Assembly (NCBI GenBank): GCA_038747915.1
Contig: JBCDJJ010000003.1
Location: forward strand, 19,740 to 83,739
Direction of reading: 5' to 3'
DNA length: 64,000 nt
DNA from: JBCDAP01 sp038747915
GTDB taxonomy: Bacteria > Planctomycetota > Phycisphaerae > Phycisphaerales > UBA1924
Part shown: positions 18,455-26,825 of the stretch, piece after piece
How positions within the stretch are numbered: position 1 is the stretch's first letter
Layout of the letters: every line of letters starts with the position of its first letter
Position numbers and translations under genes: made by a program
Notes under the pieces: generated by a model
What the model was told of the DNA's origin: nothing
Databases searched by the model: none
The model's input: the letters and a program-made list of their open reading frames with translations, nothing else

Positions 18455-19093
18455 ATGAAATCTGTGTTCAGTTCCTGCCTTGCGCTTGGCATTGCCGCGA
18501 CCGCGGCTGCGCAGCCGAACCTCTTGAACAACGCCAGCTTCGAGGACGACCTGTTCTTCGACTTCTCCGATTTGTCGAACTGGAATGTCTTTGCTGACAG
18601 TTTCCTTGGCGCATTCCCGATCGACATCAGCAACGGCACCGGTACCACAGCGAACACCGGCGACAGAGCCCTCGACGTGGTCGTCGATGGCAGCGGTGGG
18701 GCCGGCGGCATCGTTGGTGCTATCCAGGAGGTCTTCGGGGTTGTCGCCGGTACCGAGTACGAGCTCAGTGCGTTCGTGCGGAGCGATGGTCCGTTCACCG
18801 GCGGCCAAGGCGAGATCAACATGGAGTGGTTCAATGCCGCCGGCGACAGTCTCGGCACCGACCAACTGGTGATCACCGGTAATGATCTCACCGATACGTA
18901 CGAGCGATTCGCGGTCCGAGGTTTCGCGCCGACCGATGCTGTCCGTGTGAACGCGTTCTTGGTTGGGATCGTGATCGATGGCGTTGTGAACTACGCGCTC
19001 GACGACGCTGCGTTGGTCGTGATCCCGGCCCCTGCCACCGGGCTCGCCATGCTCGGCATGGGCGGTGTGGTGATCGTTCGCCGCCGCCGCTAG
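18455..19093 (+). CDS. PEP-CTERM sorted extracellular protein with lectin-like domain
   Basis: A 212-aa exported protein. ATG 18455 opens a signal peptide (MKSVFSSCLALGIAATAAAQ). Residues about 21-185 look like a CBM4/9 or other jelly-roll domain: NLLNNASFEDD at the start, then GTEYELSAFVRSDGPF and NMEWFNAAGDSLG. The C-terminus is a PEP-CTERM sorting signal: IPAPATG, a hydrophobic helix LAMLGMGGVVIV, then RRRR. Such proteins are processed by an exosortase and delivered to the surface or exopolysaccharide matrix. The gene faces the sugar transporter across a promoter region. Its carbohydrate target is unknown. Confidence 0.8.
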   Translation: MKSVFSSCLALGIAATAAAQPNLLNNASFEDDLFFDFSDLSNWNVFADSFLGAFPIDISNGTGTTANTGDRALDVVVDGSGGAGGIVGAIQEVFGVVAGTEYELSAFVRSDGPFTGGQGEINMEWFNAAGDSLGTDQLVITGNDLTDTYERFAVRGFAPTDAVRVNAFLVGIVIDGVVNYALDDAALVVIPAPATGLAMLGMGGVVIVRRRR

Positions 19094-19268
19094 TCACTCG
19101 GCCGACCACCTCCCACTCGGTGCGGGCGCGTGATGCGTGTCCGCATCGCTTCTCGTGTCACCTCGTTGGCCAGCGGGTGTGACTCGCGTCTTGATGTCAT
19201 CGCTCAAGTCCGCTCGTCGTTGATTCGAAGCCAGTTCGATCCCCTGAGATCTCTCGGAGCCTGCCCTG

Positions 19269-20078
19269 ATGTCACATCCCAGAACTCTCGTCGCGTGTGT
19301 GCTCGCTGCTGGTGTGTTCGGACTGCCCGCGCAGTCCCAGAATCTGCTCTCAAACCCGAGCTTCGAGACCGTTCTGCCGCCACTCGCGGGCGGTGGGCCG
19401 GCGAACTGGTTCCGATTCAACGGCATGCAGCCGAGCACCGACGAGTTCTTCGGCCCGGCGTTCGACGGCATGGCCACGATCGTGTCCGAGGGCGAGTTCC
19501 TGGGTGATGAGAGCCAGAGTGACAACGGACTCATTCAGAACACGAGCGTGTCCGGTGCTTCGGGTCGGTGCTTCCGATGCTCGGTGTATGCGCGTTCAAC
19601 CTCGCTCAATCCGATTCAACCGAGCAATCTTGACGTGCCGGGATCGCGGGGTCACTTCCCGCTGGTCATCATGGATTTCACGAATTCGAGCGGTAACGTG
19701 ATCGATGGTTTCTCGGTTGGTACGCAGGTCTTCGAGGCTGCGGACGACCCCGTGGATCAGTGGCTGCGCACATCGGTTCAGGCTGTGGCGCCCGAGGGCA
19801 CGGAGGGCATCACCGCGTTCCTGCTATTCATCCAGTTCGACAACTCTGTCGGACAGATGCTGTGGGATCTCGTTGAACTCGTTGAGGTCGACACGCTCCT
19901 GTGCCCTCCGGATTGGGATGACGACGGCGATTTGGATGGTGACGACGTCAGCGGCTTCCTGGTTGACACCGACTTCGATGGAGATGCCCCGGCGGTCGAT
20001 TACAACTGCGATACGTTGTTCGATGCGTTTGACGTGGCGGTCTTCCTCGACGACGTGTTTGTTGGCTGCCCGCTGTGA
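19269..20078 (+). CDS. Exported lectin-like protein with dockerin-like C-terminus
   Basis: A 269-aa secreted protein starting at ATG 19269 with the signal peptide SHPRTLVACVLAAGVFGLPAQS. The N-terminal 190 residues begin NLLSNPSFETVLPP and resemble the jelly-roll of the preceding gene. The C-terminus holds two Ca-binding loop segments, DWDDDGDLDGDDVSGFLVDT and DYNCDTLFDAFDVAVFLDDV, ending in GC, like the dockerin-type tails of planctomycete secreted proteins. The 175-base gap from the PEP-CTERM gene allows co-transcription. The two proteins share domain type but not the anchoring signal. Confidence 0.75.
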   Translation: MSHPRTLVACVLAAGVFGLPAQSQNLLSNPSFETVLPPLAGGGPANWFRFNGMQPSTDEFFGPAFDGMATIVSEGEFLGDESQSDNGLIQNTSVSGASGRCFRCSVYARSTSLNPIQPSNLDVPGSRGHFPLVIMDFTNSSGNVIDGFSVGTQVFEAADDPVDQWLRTSVQAVAPEGTEGITAFLLFIQFDNSVGQMLWDLVELVEVDTLLCPPDWDDDGDLDGDDVSGFLVDTDFDGDAPAVDYNCDTLFDAFDVAVFLDDVFVGCPL

Positions 20079-20742
20079 TATGCCGCTGAGGCGGGAGGCC
20101 CTCGAACGCACGCGTACGACCGGCTGTTGATGACTTCTTCCGCCTCAGAAGTGAGGCGTCTGGAGTTCGGTGTGTCTCCGAACCGTTGCTGGTATCGCAT
20201 GTGCTCACAGCGATTCGAAGAGCACTCATTGAGCGTGGGCTCATCAAGGCCACAATTCGCTCTGATGCTGTCACCGCGGCTATCAGGGTGTTTTCGGAGG
20301 AACTGACCGATCGCGCTCGACGGCTCGACGTTGAGTGAGGTGGATTCCTTTTTTCAATGGTGACGACTTTGTAGAGATCTGCTTGCACTGCGGGCGACTT
20401 CTGCGAGCCGGCTCACACTGGCGGGCGTGACGCTGCGGGCTGACCAATGGTTCATGCGGCACACCGACTCTCGGACGACGCTGAAGCACGACATGGTGCT
20501 CGGGGTGGCCGATACGGCGACAGCTGTCGGGATCGATTGTTGGCCTTGGGTGCCTGCAACGCGTTGCCACCGGGACGCACAGATGCTCGGATCGCACGCG
20601 GGGTCTGTTATCGATGATCGCAGCGAGCCTGCGAGATGACACGAATCATCGCGGATCGGCATCGACGGCGTCGGATCGAGCAGTGGCACGTAGATCTCAG
20701 TGCACGCGAGTGATGGCGACTCGGTGCGTGCTGATGCGCCAG
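20079..20742. other. Mostly non-coding region holding a decayed integrase fragment
   Basis: These 664 bases lie between the dockerin-tailed gene and tRNA-Ala. The right-hand part, 20361-20639, still reads as the C-terminal end of a tyrosine recombinase (separate entry). The left part, 20079-20360, has broken frames; one short one around 20200-20336 reads LIERGLIKATIRSDAVTAAI but belongs to no family I know. Confidence 0.5.
20361..20639 (+). pseudogene. Degraded tyrosine recombinase (phage-type integrase) C-terminal fragment
   Basis: Frame +, read without requiring a start, gives DLLALRATSASRLTLAGV followed by FMRHTDSRTTLKHDMVLGVA and DTATAV. This matches the end of tyrosine recombinases: box II LR-T-A-RL and the MRHSD-RTTL-HY-LG-ADTAAAV stretch. 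Two catalytic positions look lost: the box II histidine (here L) and the nucleophilic tyrosine, where HY reads HD. There is no upstream catalytic domain, so this is a remnant. It lies about 100 bases from tRNA-Ala, a common integration target, and points in the opposite direction to the tRNA. Confidence 0.5.
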
Positions 20743-20815
20743 TGGAGCGGAGGGGGCTCGAACCCCTAACCCCTGGCTTGCAAAGCCAGTGCTCTCCCAA
20801 TTGAGCTACCGCCCC
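20743..20815 (-). tRNA. tRNA-Ala (anticodon UGC)
   Basis: The minus strand folds into a full cloverleaf. The acceptor stem GGGGCGG pairs with CCGCTCC with one G-U. The D arm is GCTC..GAGC, the anticodon stem CTGGC/GCCAG has loop TTTGCAA (anticodon TGC), and the T arm contains GGTTCGAGCC-type sequence. Discriminator A is at 20743. CCA is not encoded. Confidence 0.97.
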
Positions 20816-20879
20816 GGGTGCGGACAGGCTAGCTCGGCTCGAGCGGCTGGGCGAGCGCGGGGAGTGATTCTGGCGGCGA

Positions 20880-23324
20880 TCAGGCGGCTTCGCGTTCGGC
20901 GCTGTCGTCCTCGGGGAGCTCGGCCACGGCATCGGTTTCGGCATCGGTGGGATCGCCCGGTGTGCCCGGTCCTGGTGGGTCATCCGGCGCCTCGCGCCGG
21001 GCGATGGCAGCGAGGCGGGCTCGGTCGAGCAGCGCGGTGGGATCAAGCACGAGCCAGACCTGGCCGTTGTCGCCGAGGCAGGCACTGGCGACGAGGTCGC
21101 AGTGAGCGAGCCCGTCCTCGATGTGCTCGAGCACGAGCTCTTGCTGACCGAGCACGGTGGTCACGAGCGCCGCAGCGAGCGCATCGTTCTCGCCCATGAG
21201 CAGCGCGACCGCTGGCGAGGAGTCGGGCTCGCCGGCGAGAATCGCGGGGAGGTCGATCACGGAGAAGATTTCTTCGCGGACGCGGAGTGCCGGTTCGCCG
21301 CCGCAGGTATGGAGGCCGTGGTCGTCGACGCGGACGATCTCGCGGATCGCCGAGAGCGGCACAGCGTATCGCGCGCCGCCGATATCGATGACCATGGCGT
21401 CAACCACCGCCCCGCGGACGGGGACCGCGAACGAGACGCACAGCCCACCATCGTCGGCCGCGCCGCATGAGATGCTCACGCCCATCGCTTCGAGCGAGTC
21501 GGCGGCGAGCTTGAGCGGGTGATCCTCGTTTCGCGGGTCGAGTTCGAGGATGGCCTCGGGGAGACCTTTGCCATCATCGGTGATTGTGAAGCGGATCCGG
21601 CTTCCTTCGCTGTGGACCGCGACCTGGATGGTGCCCTGCTCGGGTTTGTCCGCGGTGGCCCGCTCGTCGGTGGTTTCGATGGACGTGGTCGCGCTGTAGC
21701 GGAGAATCTGCAGCAATGCCTCGGCGAATAGCTGGGTGTCGAAGCGATCGATCGGGATCGAACCGCCGATGGTGTTCACGACCACCTCGCGGTCGTTGAT
21801 GCGTGACAGGTCGGTGACCAGCGTGCCGAAGCCCTCGATCGTGTTCCCGATCGGCGCGGTCCTCATAATCTGGACTGCTTGCTGAAGCGTTCGCGTGAGG
21901 CGGTCGACCTCGGCGGTACACCGGTTGAGTTTCTGGCGTGTCTCCTCTGGGGCGCTTTGACTCATCTCGAGCATGGTCTGCGTCGCGAGTCGGAGCATGT
22001 TCTTGGCAACGACGAGCTGGCGTGTCGCATCGATCACGCCGCTCAGTTCAGGATGTGTGATATCGATCGTGGCGTCATGAGACTCGTGGGTGGCGGCGCT
22101 GCCGTGGGGCCCATCATCCGTGGATCCCGATGCGGCGGCCTCGGCCGCGATTTCGTCGAGTCGATCGAGATCGGGCAGCTCTTCAAAGGTTTCGACGACA
22201 CCGTCCAGTTCGAGGACGCGGTCGGGATCGTTGCGATGCCACGCGGTGAGCACGGGGTGCATCGTCTCGCCATTCAGCAGGGTCTCGATCCGCTCGGCGA
22301 ATCGGTTGAGTGGCCATCGGGTTTCCATGCCCACGCGCAAGCCGCTCGCGAGCTGCTCGATGAGTGCTTCGGCGGCGCGGACCCGGACGGTCAGATCGGG
22401 TATCGCTCCGTCTTGCACCGCAAGGGCCCGAACGGCGACCGATGCCAGGGTCTCGAGCAACTGCTTCAGGCTCGGGAACCCGAAGTGATCGGCGGTACGC
22501 ATGAGCCCGTCGGTCATCTCTCGGAGCGACTCGCACGCGTCCTTGCGCGATGAGAGCGCCGCCATGCGCTCCGCGAGTTCGTCGAGCTTCGTCGCGCTCT
22601 CCGAGAGCTCGATCGCGAGGAACTGCACCAGCTCCATCTGTGCGGTGTCGAGTGTGAGGGGGACAGTCCCCCAGTCTTCGGCGTCGTTCGAGCCATCGTC
22701 GTCCCCGGCGTCGTCCGCCATCATGGCAGCGACTTGCTCGGGTGTGAGCATCATCGGCCCACCGCTGGAGAGCGTTGCAGCGGGGTCGGCGTCGACCGGC
22801 GCTGGTGCGGGCTCGGCATCCGCCGGTGGGTCGACCGTGGGAGGATCAACCGCGGATTCCTCAAGATCGGTGTCGGCCGGTGTGCCGTCCGGTTCCTCGG
22901 ATATGAGGTCGGACGCCGACTCGGTAACGGGGGCCTCCTCGGCGACCGACTCGGGTGTCGTATCGATTGTCTCCGGCGCCTCAGCGATCTCTGGCGCCTC
23001 GGTTGTCTCATCGGATGCGGGGAACTCGGATGCGCCAGCGTCCGGTTCGCGCTTGTCGGCGCTGACCTCGTCCGGTTCGTGAGGGTCCTCTGCCGGGGTT
23101 GCCGGATCTGGCGTGGACTCGTCGGTCGGCGCTTCTGGTGGTGTCAGATCGATGGGGTCAACGACCGATTCATCTGTCGCGGGTGCATCCGATGAATCGC
23201 TTGCATCGGGCGGTGCGCCGTCTGCCTGAGGGTCGACTGGCGTCATCTCGGCCGGCGCATCGATCGCCTTGTTGGGCGCGGGCACGTCGGGTGCGGCACC
23301 GTCGGGTGTCGGCGTTTCGCTCAT
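20880..23324 (-). CDS. CheA-like protein with degenerate histidine-kinase motifs and CheW-like domain
   Basis: An 814-aa protein starting at ATG 23324. Residues 1-215 are acidic, Pro/Glu/Asp/Ser-rich and probably disordered. Residues about 225-350 form a helical bundle like CheA P1 (Hpt), but the HTLKG phospho-acceptor region reads MTDGLMRTADHFGF, so no histidine stands at the usual place. Residues 430-495 look like the CheA dimerisation helices. The ATPase domain (495-636) keeps a G1-like DDGKGL (583-588), but the N-box NA-DHG-E is replaced by LLQILRYSATTSIE and the G2 glycines are missing. Residues 636-770 are a CheW-like domain (DIGGARYAVPLSAIREIVRV). It is probably a scaffold or pseudokinase. 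It is divergent from gvpA, 348 bases away, with no che or mcp genes visible. Confidence 0.75.
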   Translation of the reverse strand: MSETPTPDGAAPDVPAPNKAIDAPAEMTPVDPQADGAPPDASDSSDAPATDESVVDPIDLTPPEAPTDESTPDPATPAEDPHEPDEVSADKREPDAGASEFPASDETTEAPEIAEAPETIDTTPESVAEEAPVTESASDLISEEPDGTPADTDLEESAVDPPTVDPPADAEPAPAPVDADPAATLSSGGPMMLTPEQVAAMMADDAGDDDGSNDAEDWGTVPLTLDTAQMELVQFLAIELSESATKLDELAERMAALSSRKDACESLREMTDGLMRTADHFGFPSLKQLLETLASVAVRALAVQDGAIPDLTVRVRAAEALIEQLASGLRVGMETRWPLNRFAERIETLLNGETMHPVLTAWHRNDPDRVLELDGVVETFEELPDLDRLDEIAAEAAASGSTDDGPHGSAATHESHDATIDITHPELSGVIDATRQLVVAKNMLRLATQTMLEMSQSAPEETRQKLNRCTAEVDRLTRTLQQAVQIMRTAPIGNTIEGFGTLVTDLSRINDREVVVNTIGGSIPIDRFDTQLFAEALLQILRYSATTSIETTDERATADKPEQGTIQVAVHSEGSRIRFTITDDGKGLPEAILELDPRNEDHPLKLAADSLEAMGVSISCGAADDGGLCVSFAVPVRGAVVDAMVIDIGGARYAVPLSAIREIVRVDDHGLHTCGGEPALRVREEIFSVIDLPAILAGEPDSSPAVALLMGENDALAAALVTTVLGQQELVLEHIEDGLAHCDLVASACLGDNGQVWLVLDPTALLDRARLAAIARREAPDDPPGPGTPGDPTDAETDAVAELPEDDSAEREAA

Positions 23325-23672
23325 GTGCGTGTTCCAGTGGACGCGTCGATCAACAGTTCGGACAGAGAGCAGCATCGGTCGGCGCCGGATCAACGAACCA
23401 GTGCGAATCCCATCGCGGCGCGCCTCAAGATTGATTGTGATGATCGCACACCGTTTCGAGTGCGCCCGTCCCTGCAACCGGTGGGCCGCGGGTTGGGTCG
23501 TAGCGAAATCTCGGTGCGGCCCTGGATCAAATCGAAATCAAGCGCGGGAAGTCAGTGAGAGAGGCGGTCGATATCGCTCGCGGCGTTGCCGGCGTGTTGC
23601 CGCGCGGCGCACTCCGCCGGCTCGCGTGAGTTGGGGAGCACAGCACTGGCAGCACTGCAAGGAGCCAGAACC
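23325..23672. promoter_or_regulatory. Divergent promoter region between the CheA-like gene and the gas-vesicle operon
   Basis: These 348 bases must hold the operon promoter for gvpA and the promoter of the CheA-like gene. The only sharp signal is AAGGAG (23659-23664), 8 bases before the gvpA ATG. I see no clear -35/-10 pair and no palindrome. Frames across it are antisense-like. Confidence 0.5.
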
Positions 23673-23888
23673 ATGGCCAAGGTTCAGAAGACGACGGACT
23701 CCTCGTCGCTGGCGGAAGTCGTGGATCGCATCCTCGACAAAGGCATCGTGATCGATGCCTTCGCCAAGGTTTCGCTGGTCGGCATCGAGCTCGTCTCGGT
23801 CGAGGCCCGCGTGGTGATCGCATCCGTCGAGACGTACCTCAAGTACGCCGAGGCGATCGGTCTGACCACATCGGCGACCGCTGTCTGA
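23673..23888 (+). CDS. gvpA: Gas vesicle structural protein GvpA
   Basis: The 71-aa main shell protein that polymerises into the ribbed gas vesicle wall. It is almost canonical: SSSLAEVVDRILDKGIVIDA, then FAKVSLVGIELVSVEARVVI and ASVETYLKYAEAIGLT. It has the two amphipathic helices flanking the beta-hairpin, and the usual family length. The start at 23673 has a strong AAGGAG at 8 bases spacing; frames extending upstream lack similarity. It is first in a long operon and the only full GvpA here. Two divergent relatives (gvpS-like and gvpJ) lie further down. Confidence 0.98.
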   Translation: MAKVQKTTDSSSLAEVVDRILDKGIVIDAFAKVSLVGIELVSVEARVVIASVETYLKYAEAIGLTTSATAV

Positions 23889-24009
23889 GGACGGCGACGA
23901 TCGCGCGCGGTTGTTCGGTTCTCCCCGCCGTGCCGCCGCGCTCCCCGACGGAGCCTGCGCTCCGCACACTCCGTCGGCGTTCGTCCCCGCACCCATCGGC
24001 GAGCCTCGC

Positions 24010-24786
24010 ATGAGCGAGTCATCACACCACACCGACTCGGTGGGCGATCTGCTCGCGCGGGTCCGCGCCGAGCGGCTCCGCGCCGCCCAGCAGGCTGCCG
24101 AGCAGCGGCGAGCCTTTCTTGCTGAGCTTCGCAGCAGCGTCGAATCGATCCGGCAGGATGTTCGCGCGGTGGTCGACCGAGCCGCCGAGGACCCGCCCGT
24201 CGTCGAGGAAGCAGCACCAGAGACGGCATCAATGGCATCCGACGCTCAGCCATCCGAGCCACCGATCCTGAACCAGCACATGACCCAGGAGGAGTACCCC
24301 ATGCCGAAGCACACGAAGTCGTCGGCCGCTGCTAAAGAGCAGTTCTTCTCATCCCCCGAGGTGTCCGACGCCTCGGGAGCCGCCGAGGCCCCGGTCGAGT
24401 CACCCAAGAAACGGTTCTACAGCTCTCCCGATGTCGCTGCGATTGATATCGAGGCGGCCGAGCCGATTGATGCTGCCAACTCGCCGAAGCAGCAGTTCTT
24501 CTCGGCCCCGGCGGTTGGTGGTGCCGGCACAGCGCCGACGGCCGCTCCGGACCCTGCGCCGAGCAGCCCGAAGTCGGCATTCTTCTCATCACCCCCGGTC
24601 GGTGGTCAGGCGACGAGCGGTGACGCGACAGCGAAGCAGCAGTTCTTTCGTTCGCCGAGCGTTGACGGTGGCTCGGCCCCATCGACCGACTCGCCGAAGT
24701 CATCGTTCTTCTCCTCTCCGCAGGTTGGTGACTCGGTCGAGCCACCCCGCGACGAGAAGGGACGATTCGTCTCCAAGGTGGCCTGA
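24010..24786 (+). CDS. GvpC-like protein with six K-x-x-F-F-S-S-P-x-V repeats
   Basis: A 258-aa protein that I do not recognise outside its context. Residues 10-60 are a charged helix (LLARVRAERLRAAQQAAEQR, then RAFLAELRSSVESIRQDVRA) resembling one GvpC-type helical unit. Residues 109-239 contain six short motifs at about 21-28 residue spacing, in disordered Ala/Pro/Ser linkers: KEQFFSSPEV, KKRFYSSPDV, KQQFFSAPAV, KSAFFSSPPV, KQQFFRSPSV and KSSFFSSPQV. The C-terminus is basic (RDEKGRFVSKVA). GvpC strengthens vesicles by binding the outside of GvpA ribs through repeats, so a similar wall-binding role is plausible but inferred. An internal ATG at 24301 with a very strong Shine-Dalgarno may give a 161-aa repeat-only product. 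Confidence 0.6.
   Translation: MSESSHHTDSVGDLLARVRAERLRAAQQAAEQRRAFLAELRSSVESIRQDVRAVVDRAAEDPPVVEEAAPETASMASDAQPSEPPILNQHMTQEEYPMPKHTKSSAAAKEQFFSSPEVSDASGAAEAPVESPKKRFYSSPDVAAIDIEAAEPIDAANSPKQQFFSAPAVGGAGTAPTAAPDPAPSSPKSAFFSSPPVGGQATSGDATAKQQFFRSPSVDGGSAPSTDSPKSSFFSSPQVGDSVEPPRDEKGRFVSKVA
24287..24294 (+). promoter_or_regulatory. Strong internal ribosome-binding site within the first GvpC-like gene
   Basis: AGGAGGAG sits six bases before an in-frame ATG at 24301 (MPKHTKSSAAAKEQFF), which begins just ahead of the first FFSSP repeat. The strength exceeds that before the annotated start at 24010. A second, repeat-only product, or alternatively a fused pair of formerly separate genes, would explain it. 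Confidence 0.45.
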
Positions 24787-24810
24787 TCCTGTGGCAAAGG
24801 GACAGACACG

Positions 24811-25662
24811 ATGAGCACCGACACCGGATCATCGCGCAACCCGGACCTCTCACGCCGGGTTGCTGACCTGCTCGCCGAGGCACGCCAGGCCCGGCTGGCC
24901 GCGAGCCGTCTCGCCTCCAACGCGCGCCGCGAGGCGCTCGCTGCGATTCGCGAGGAGGTGAGCACAATCCGCTCAGCGAGCGCCGAGGCACTCGCTCGTC
25001 CGGCCACGGAGGCGGTGCCGACAACGGACACGATCGATGTGCCGGTTGACCAAGAGGCCCCGTCGTCTGCGTTGTCAGACGATGTGAGCTCGCCGATCGC
25101 TGGTGAGGATGCAGCCGTTGAGCACGAGGCATCGACGCCTGAAGCGCCCGCGATCCTCGACCCACCTGCGGCGATCGAGTCACCCGCGGTCCCCGAGACG
25201 CCCACTATCCCTGAGTCACCCGCGGTCTCCGAGGCGCCTGTGGTTGCCGAAGCGCCCGCGGCATCCGCGGTACCGACACCGGTCTCCGGGCCGGTTCCGC
25301 CGGCCGAGACACCCGTCGAGCGTGAGGTGTCATCGCCGGAGCCTCCCACACCGCCGGCGTTGCCGGCGCGTGCAGCGAGCGCGCCTTCCGGCGAATCACC
25401 GCCATCAGAAGATCTCAGGGATGAGACCATCTGGGCACTTCCCGAGGTCGCGCCTATCCCGATGAACGCGTCCGCACCATCGCGGCACGCGTCGCCACCT
25501 GTTGCCGCAAACGATTCCCCCGCGCCCAAGACGCCGGCCTCGTCCGAAGATGCGCCGACGGATCCGGGCGCGATCCCATCGCCGCAGACGCTGCCCCCGC
25601 CGTCGGGCCCGTCGGTAATGCCCGCCCCGCCGGCGACGCTTCCACCGATGAAGCGCGCATGA
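24811..25662 (+). CDS. Second GvpC-like protein with long disordered Pro/Ala/Glu tail
   Basis: A 283-aa protein. Its N-terminal helix (LSRRVADLLAEARQARLAAS, then RLASNARREALAAIREEVST) resembles the helix of the preceding gene: both have DLLA, RxxRLxA and a REEVxxIR-type end. They look like tandem paralogues. From residue 65 on it is low complexity, dominated by P, A, E, S and T, without the FFSSP repeats. No fold can be assigned to the tail. It lies 24 bases after the previous gene and is very likely co-translated. It may be an exterior vesicle coat or a spacer protein; the function is unproven. Confidence 0.5.
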   Translation: MSTDTGSSRNPDLSRRVADLLAEARQARLAASRLASNARREALAAIREEVSTIRSASAEALARPATEAVPTTDTIDVPVDQEAPSSALSDDVSSPIAGEDAAVEHEASTPEAPAILDPPAAIESPAVPETPTIPESPAVSEAPVVAEAPAASAVPTPVSGPVPPAETPVEREVSSPEPPTPPALPARAASAPSGESPPSEDLRDETIWALPEVAPIPMNASAPSRHASPPVAANDSPAPKTPASSEDAPTDPGAIPSPQTLPPPSGPSVMPAPPATLPPMKRA

Positions 25663-25805
25663 TGCAGGCAGCGGAGCGCGGCGCCCCCCGCTTTGGGCGG
25701 GAGCCCCGCACAGCCGGATCATGATCGAGCCCGAAGTGAAGACGTTTGGATGAAGCGTCGCGGCGCCGCTCCACTTGTGCCGGTCCGCTGCCGATAACGG
25801 TCGCC

Positions 25806-26795
25806 ATGACCAACGTCGAATCCGAATCCGCGGTCCGGCGCACCCACGCCATCGAGTTCGAGGCCTCCGAGGACTTCGTGCTCACCGCCGAGGTGCAGGC
25901 GATCACCGAGCGAGCCCTGGCGTACCTTGCGGCGGGCTACGGCATTCATCTCGCGGGCCCGGCTGGAACGGGAAAGACAACGCTCGCGTTTCATATCGCG
26001 GCGCAGCTCGGCAACCCGATCACGCTCGTGCACGGCAATGATGAGTTCGGCAGCTCCGACCTCGTCGGCCGTGACACGGGCTACGCGCGCTCGAGCGTGG
26101 TCGACAACTTCATCCACTCGGTGCTCAAGACCGAGGAGCGGGTTGACATCGCCTGGTCGGACAATCGGCTGACCACCTGCTGCGAGCAGGGGCACACGCT
26201 GGTGTACGACGAGTTCAACCGGACGAGCCCCGAGGCCAACAACATCCTGCTGAGCGTGCTCGAGGAGGGCATTCTCGATCTCCCGCGGTCCGACGGCGGC
26301 GAGCAGTACCTCGAGGTGCACCCGAACTTTCGTTGCATCCTGACATCTAATCCTGAGGAGTACGCCGGTGTACATCGGACGCAGGATGCGCTGCTCGACC
26401 GTGTCGTGACGCTCGATGTCGGTCATTACGATGAGGAGACCGAGACGCGGATCACCGCGGCCAAATCAAATCTGGACCTTGTTGATGCGGCCACCATTGT
26501 GGAGTTGGTCCGCACCATGCGGCAGGTGGGCGAGAGCCCGACACGCCCGACGATCCGGGCCGCCATCGCGATCGCACGTGTGTGCGCTGCCAGGGGGGCC
26601 AGCATCGATGCACACGACCGGTTCTTCCGCGCGGTCTGTCATGATGTGCTGCTCGGCGCACTGCGCACGGGCGGGTCCGGCCGCGGGGTGACCGCGAAGA
26701 AACTCGATGAGCTGATCGATCTCGTGCGGCAGGCTCGGGCGGTGGCCCCGCCGAAGCGGCTCGAGCGCACGGAGGCACGCGATGCGGCGGCATGA
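25806..26795 (+). CDS. gvpN: Gas vesicle AAA+ ATPase GvpN
   Basis: A 329-aa MoxR-type AAA+ ATPase needed for efficient vesicle growth. ATG 25806 follows a short leader. The fold shows Walker A GPAGTGKTT (51-59), Walker B HTLVYDEFNRTSPEANNILL, sensor 1 FRCILTSNPEEYAG and the arginine region ALLDRVVTLDVGHYDEET. LVHGNDEFGSSDLVG is characteristic of GvpN. It is the usual length for the family and sits in its usual place after gvpA/gvpC. Confidence 0.96.
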   Translation: MTNVESESAVRRTHAIEFEASEDFVLTAEVQAITERALAYLAAGYGIHLAGPAGTGKTTLAFHIAAQLGNPITLVHGNDEFGSSDLVGRDTGYARSSVVDNFIHSVLKTEERVDIAWSDNRLTTCCEQGHTLVYDEFNRTSPEANNILLSVLEEGILDLPRSDGGEQYLEVHPNFRCILTSNPEEYAGVHRTQDALLDRVVTLDVGHYDEETETRITAAKSNLDLVDAATIVELVRTMRQVGESPTRPTIRAAIAIARVCAARGASIDAHDRFFRAVCHDVLLGALRTGGSGRGVTAKKLDELIDLVRQARAVAPPKRLERTEARDAAA

Positions 26796-26825
26796 GTCGA
26801 CGCGATCGCCCCAAGGACGCCTGGC

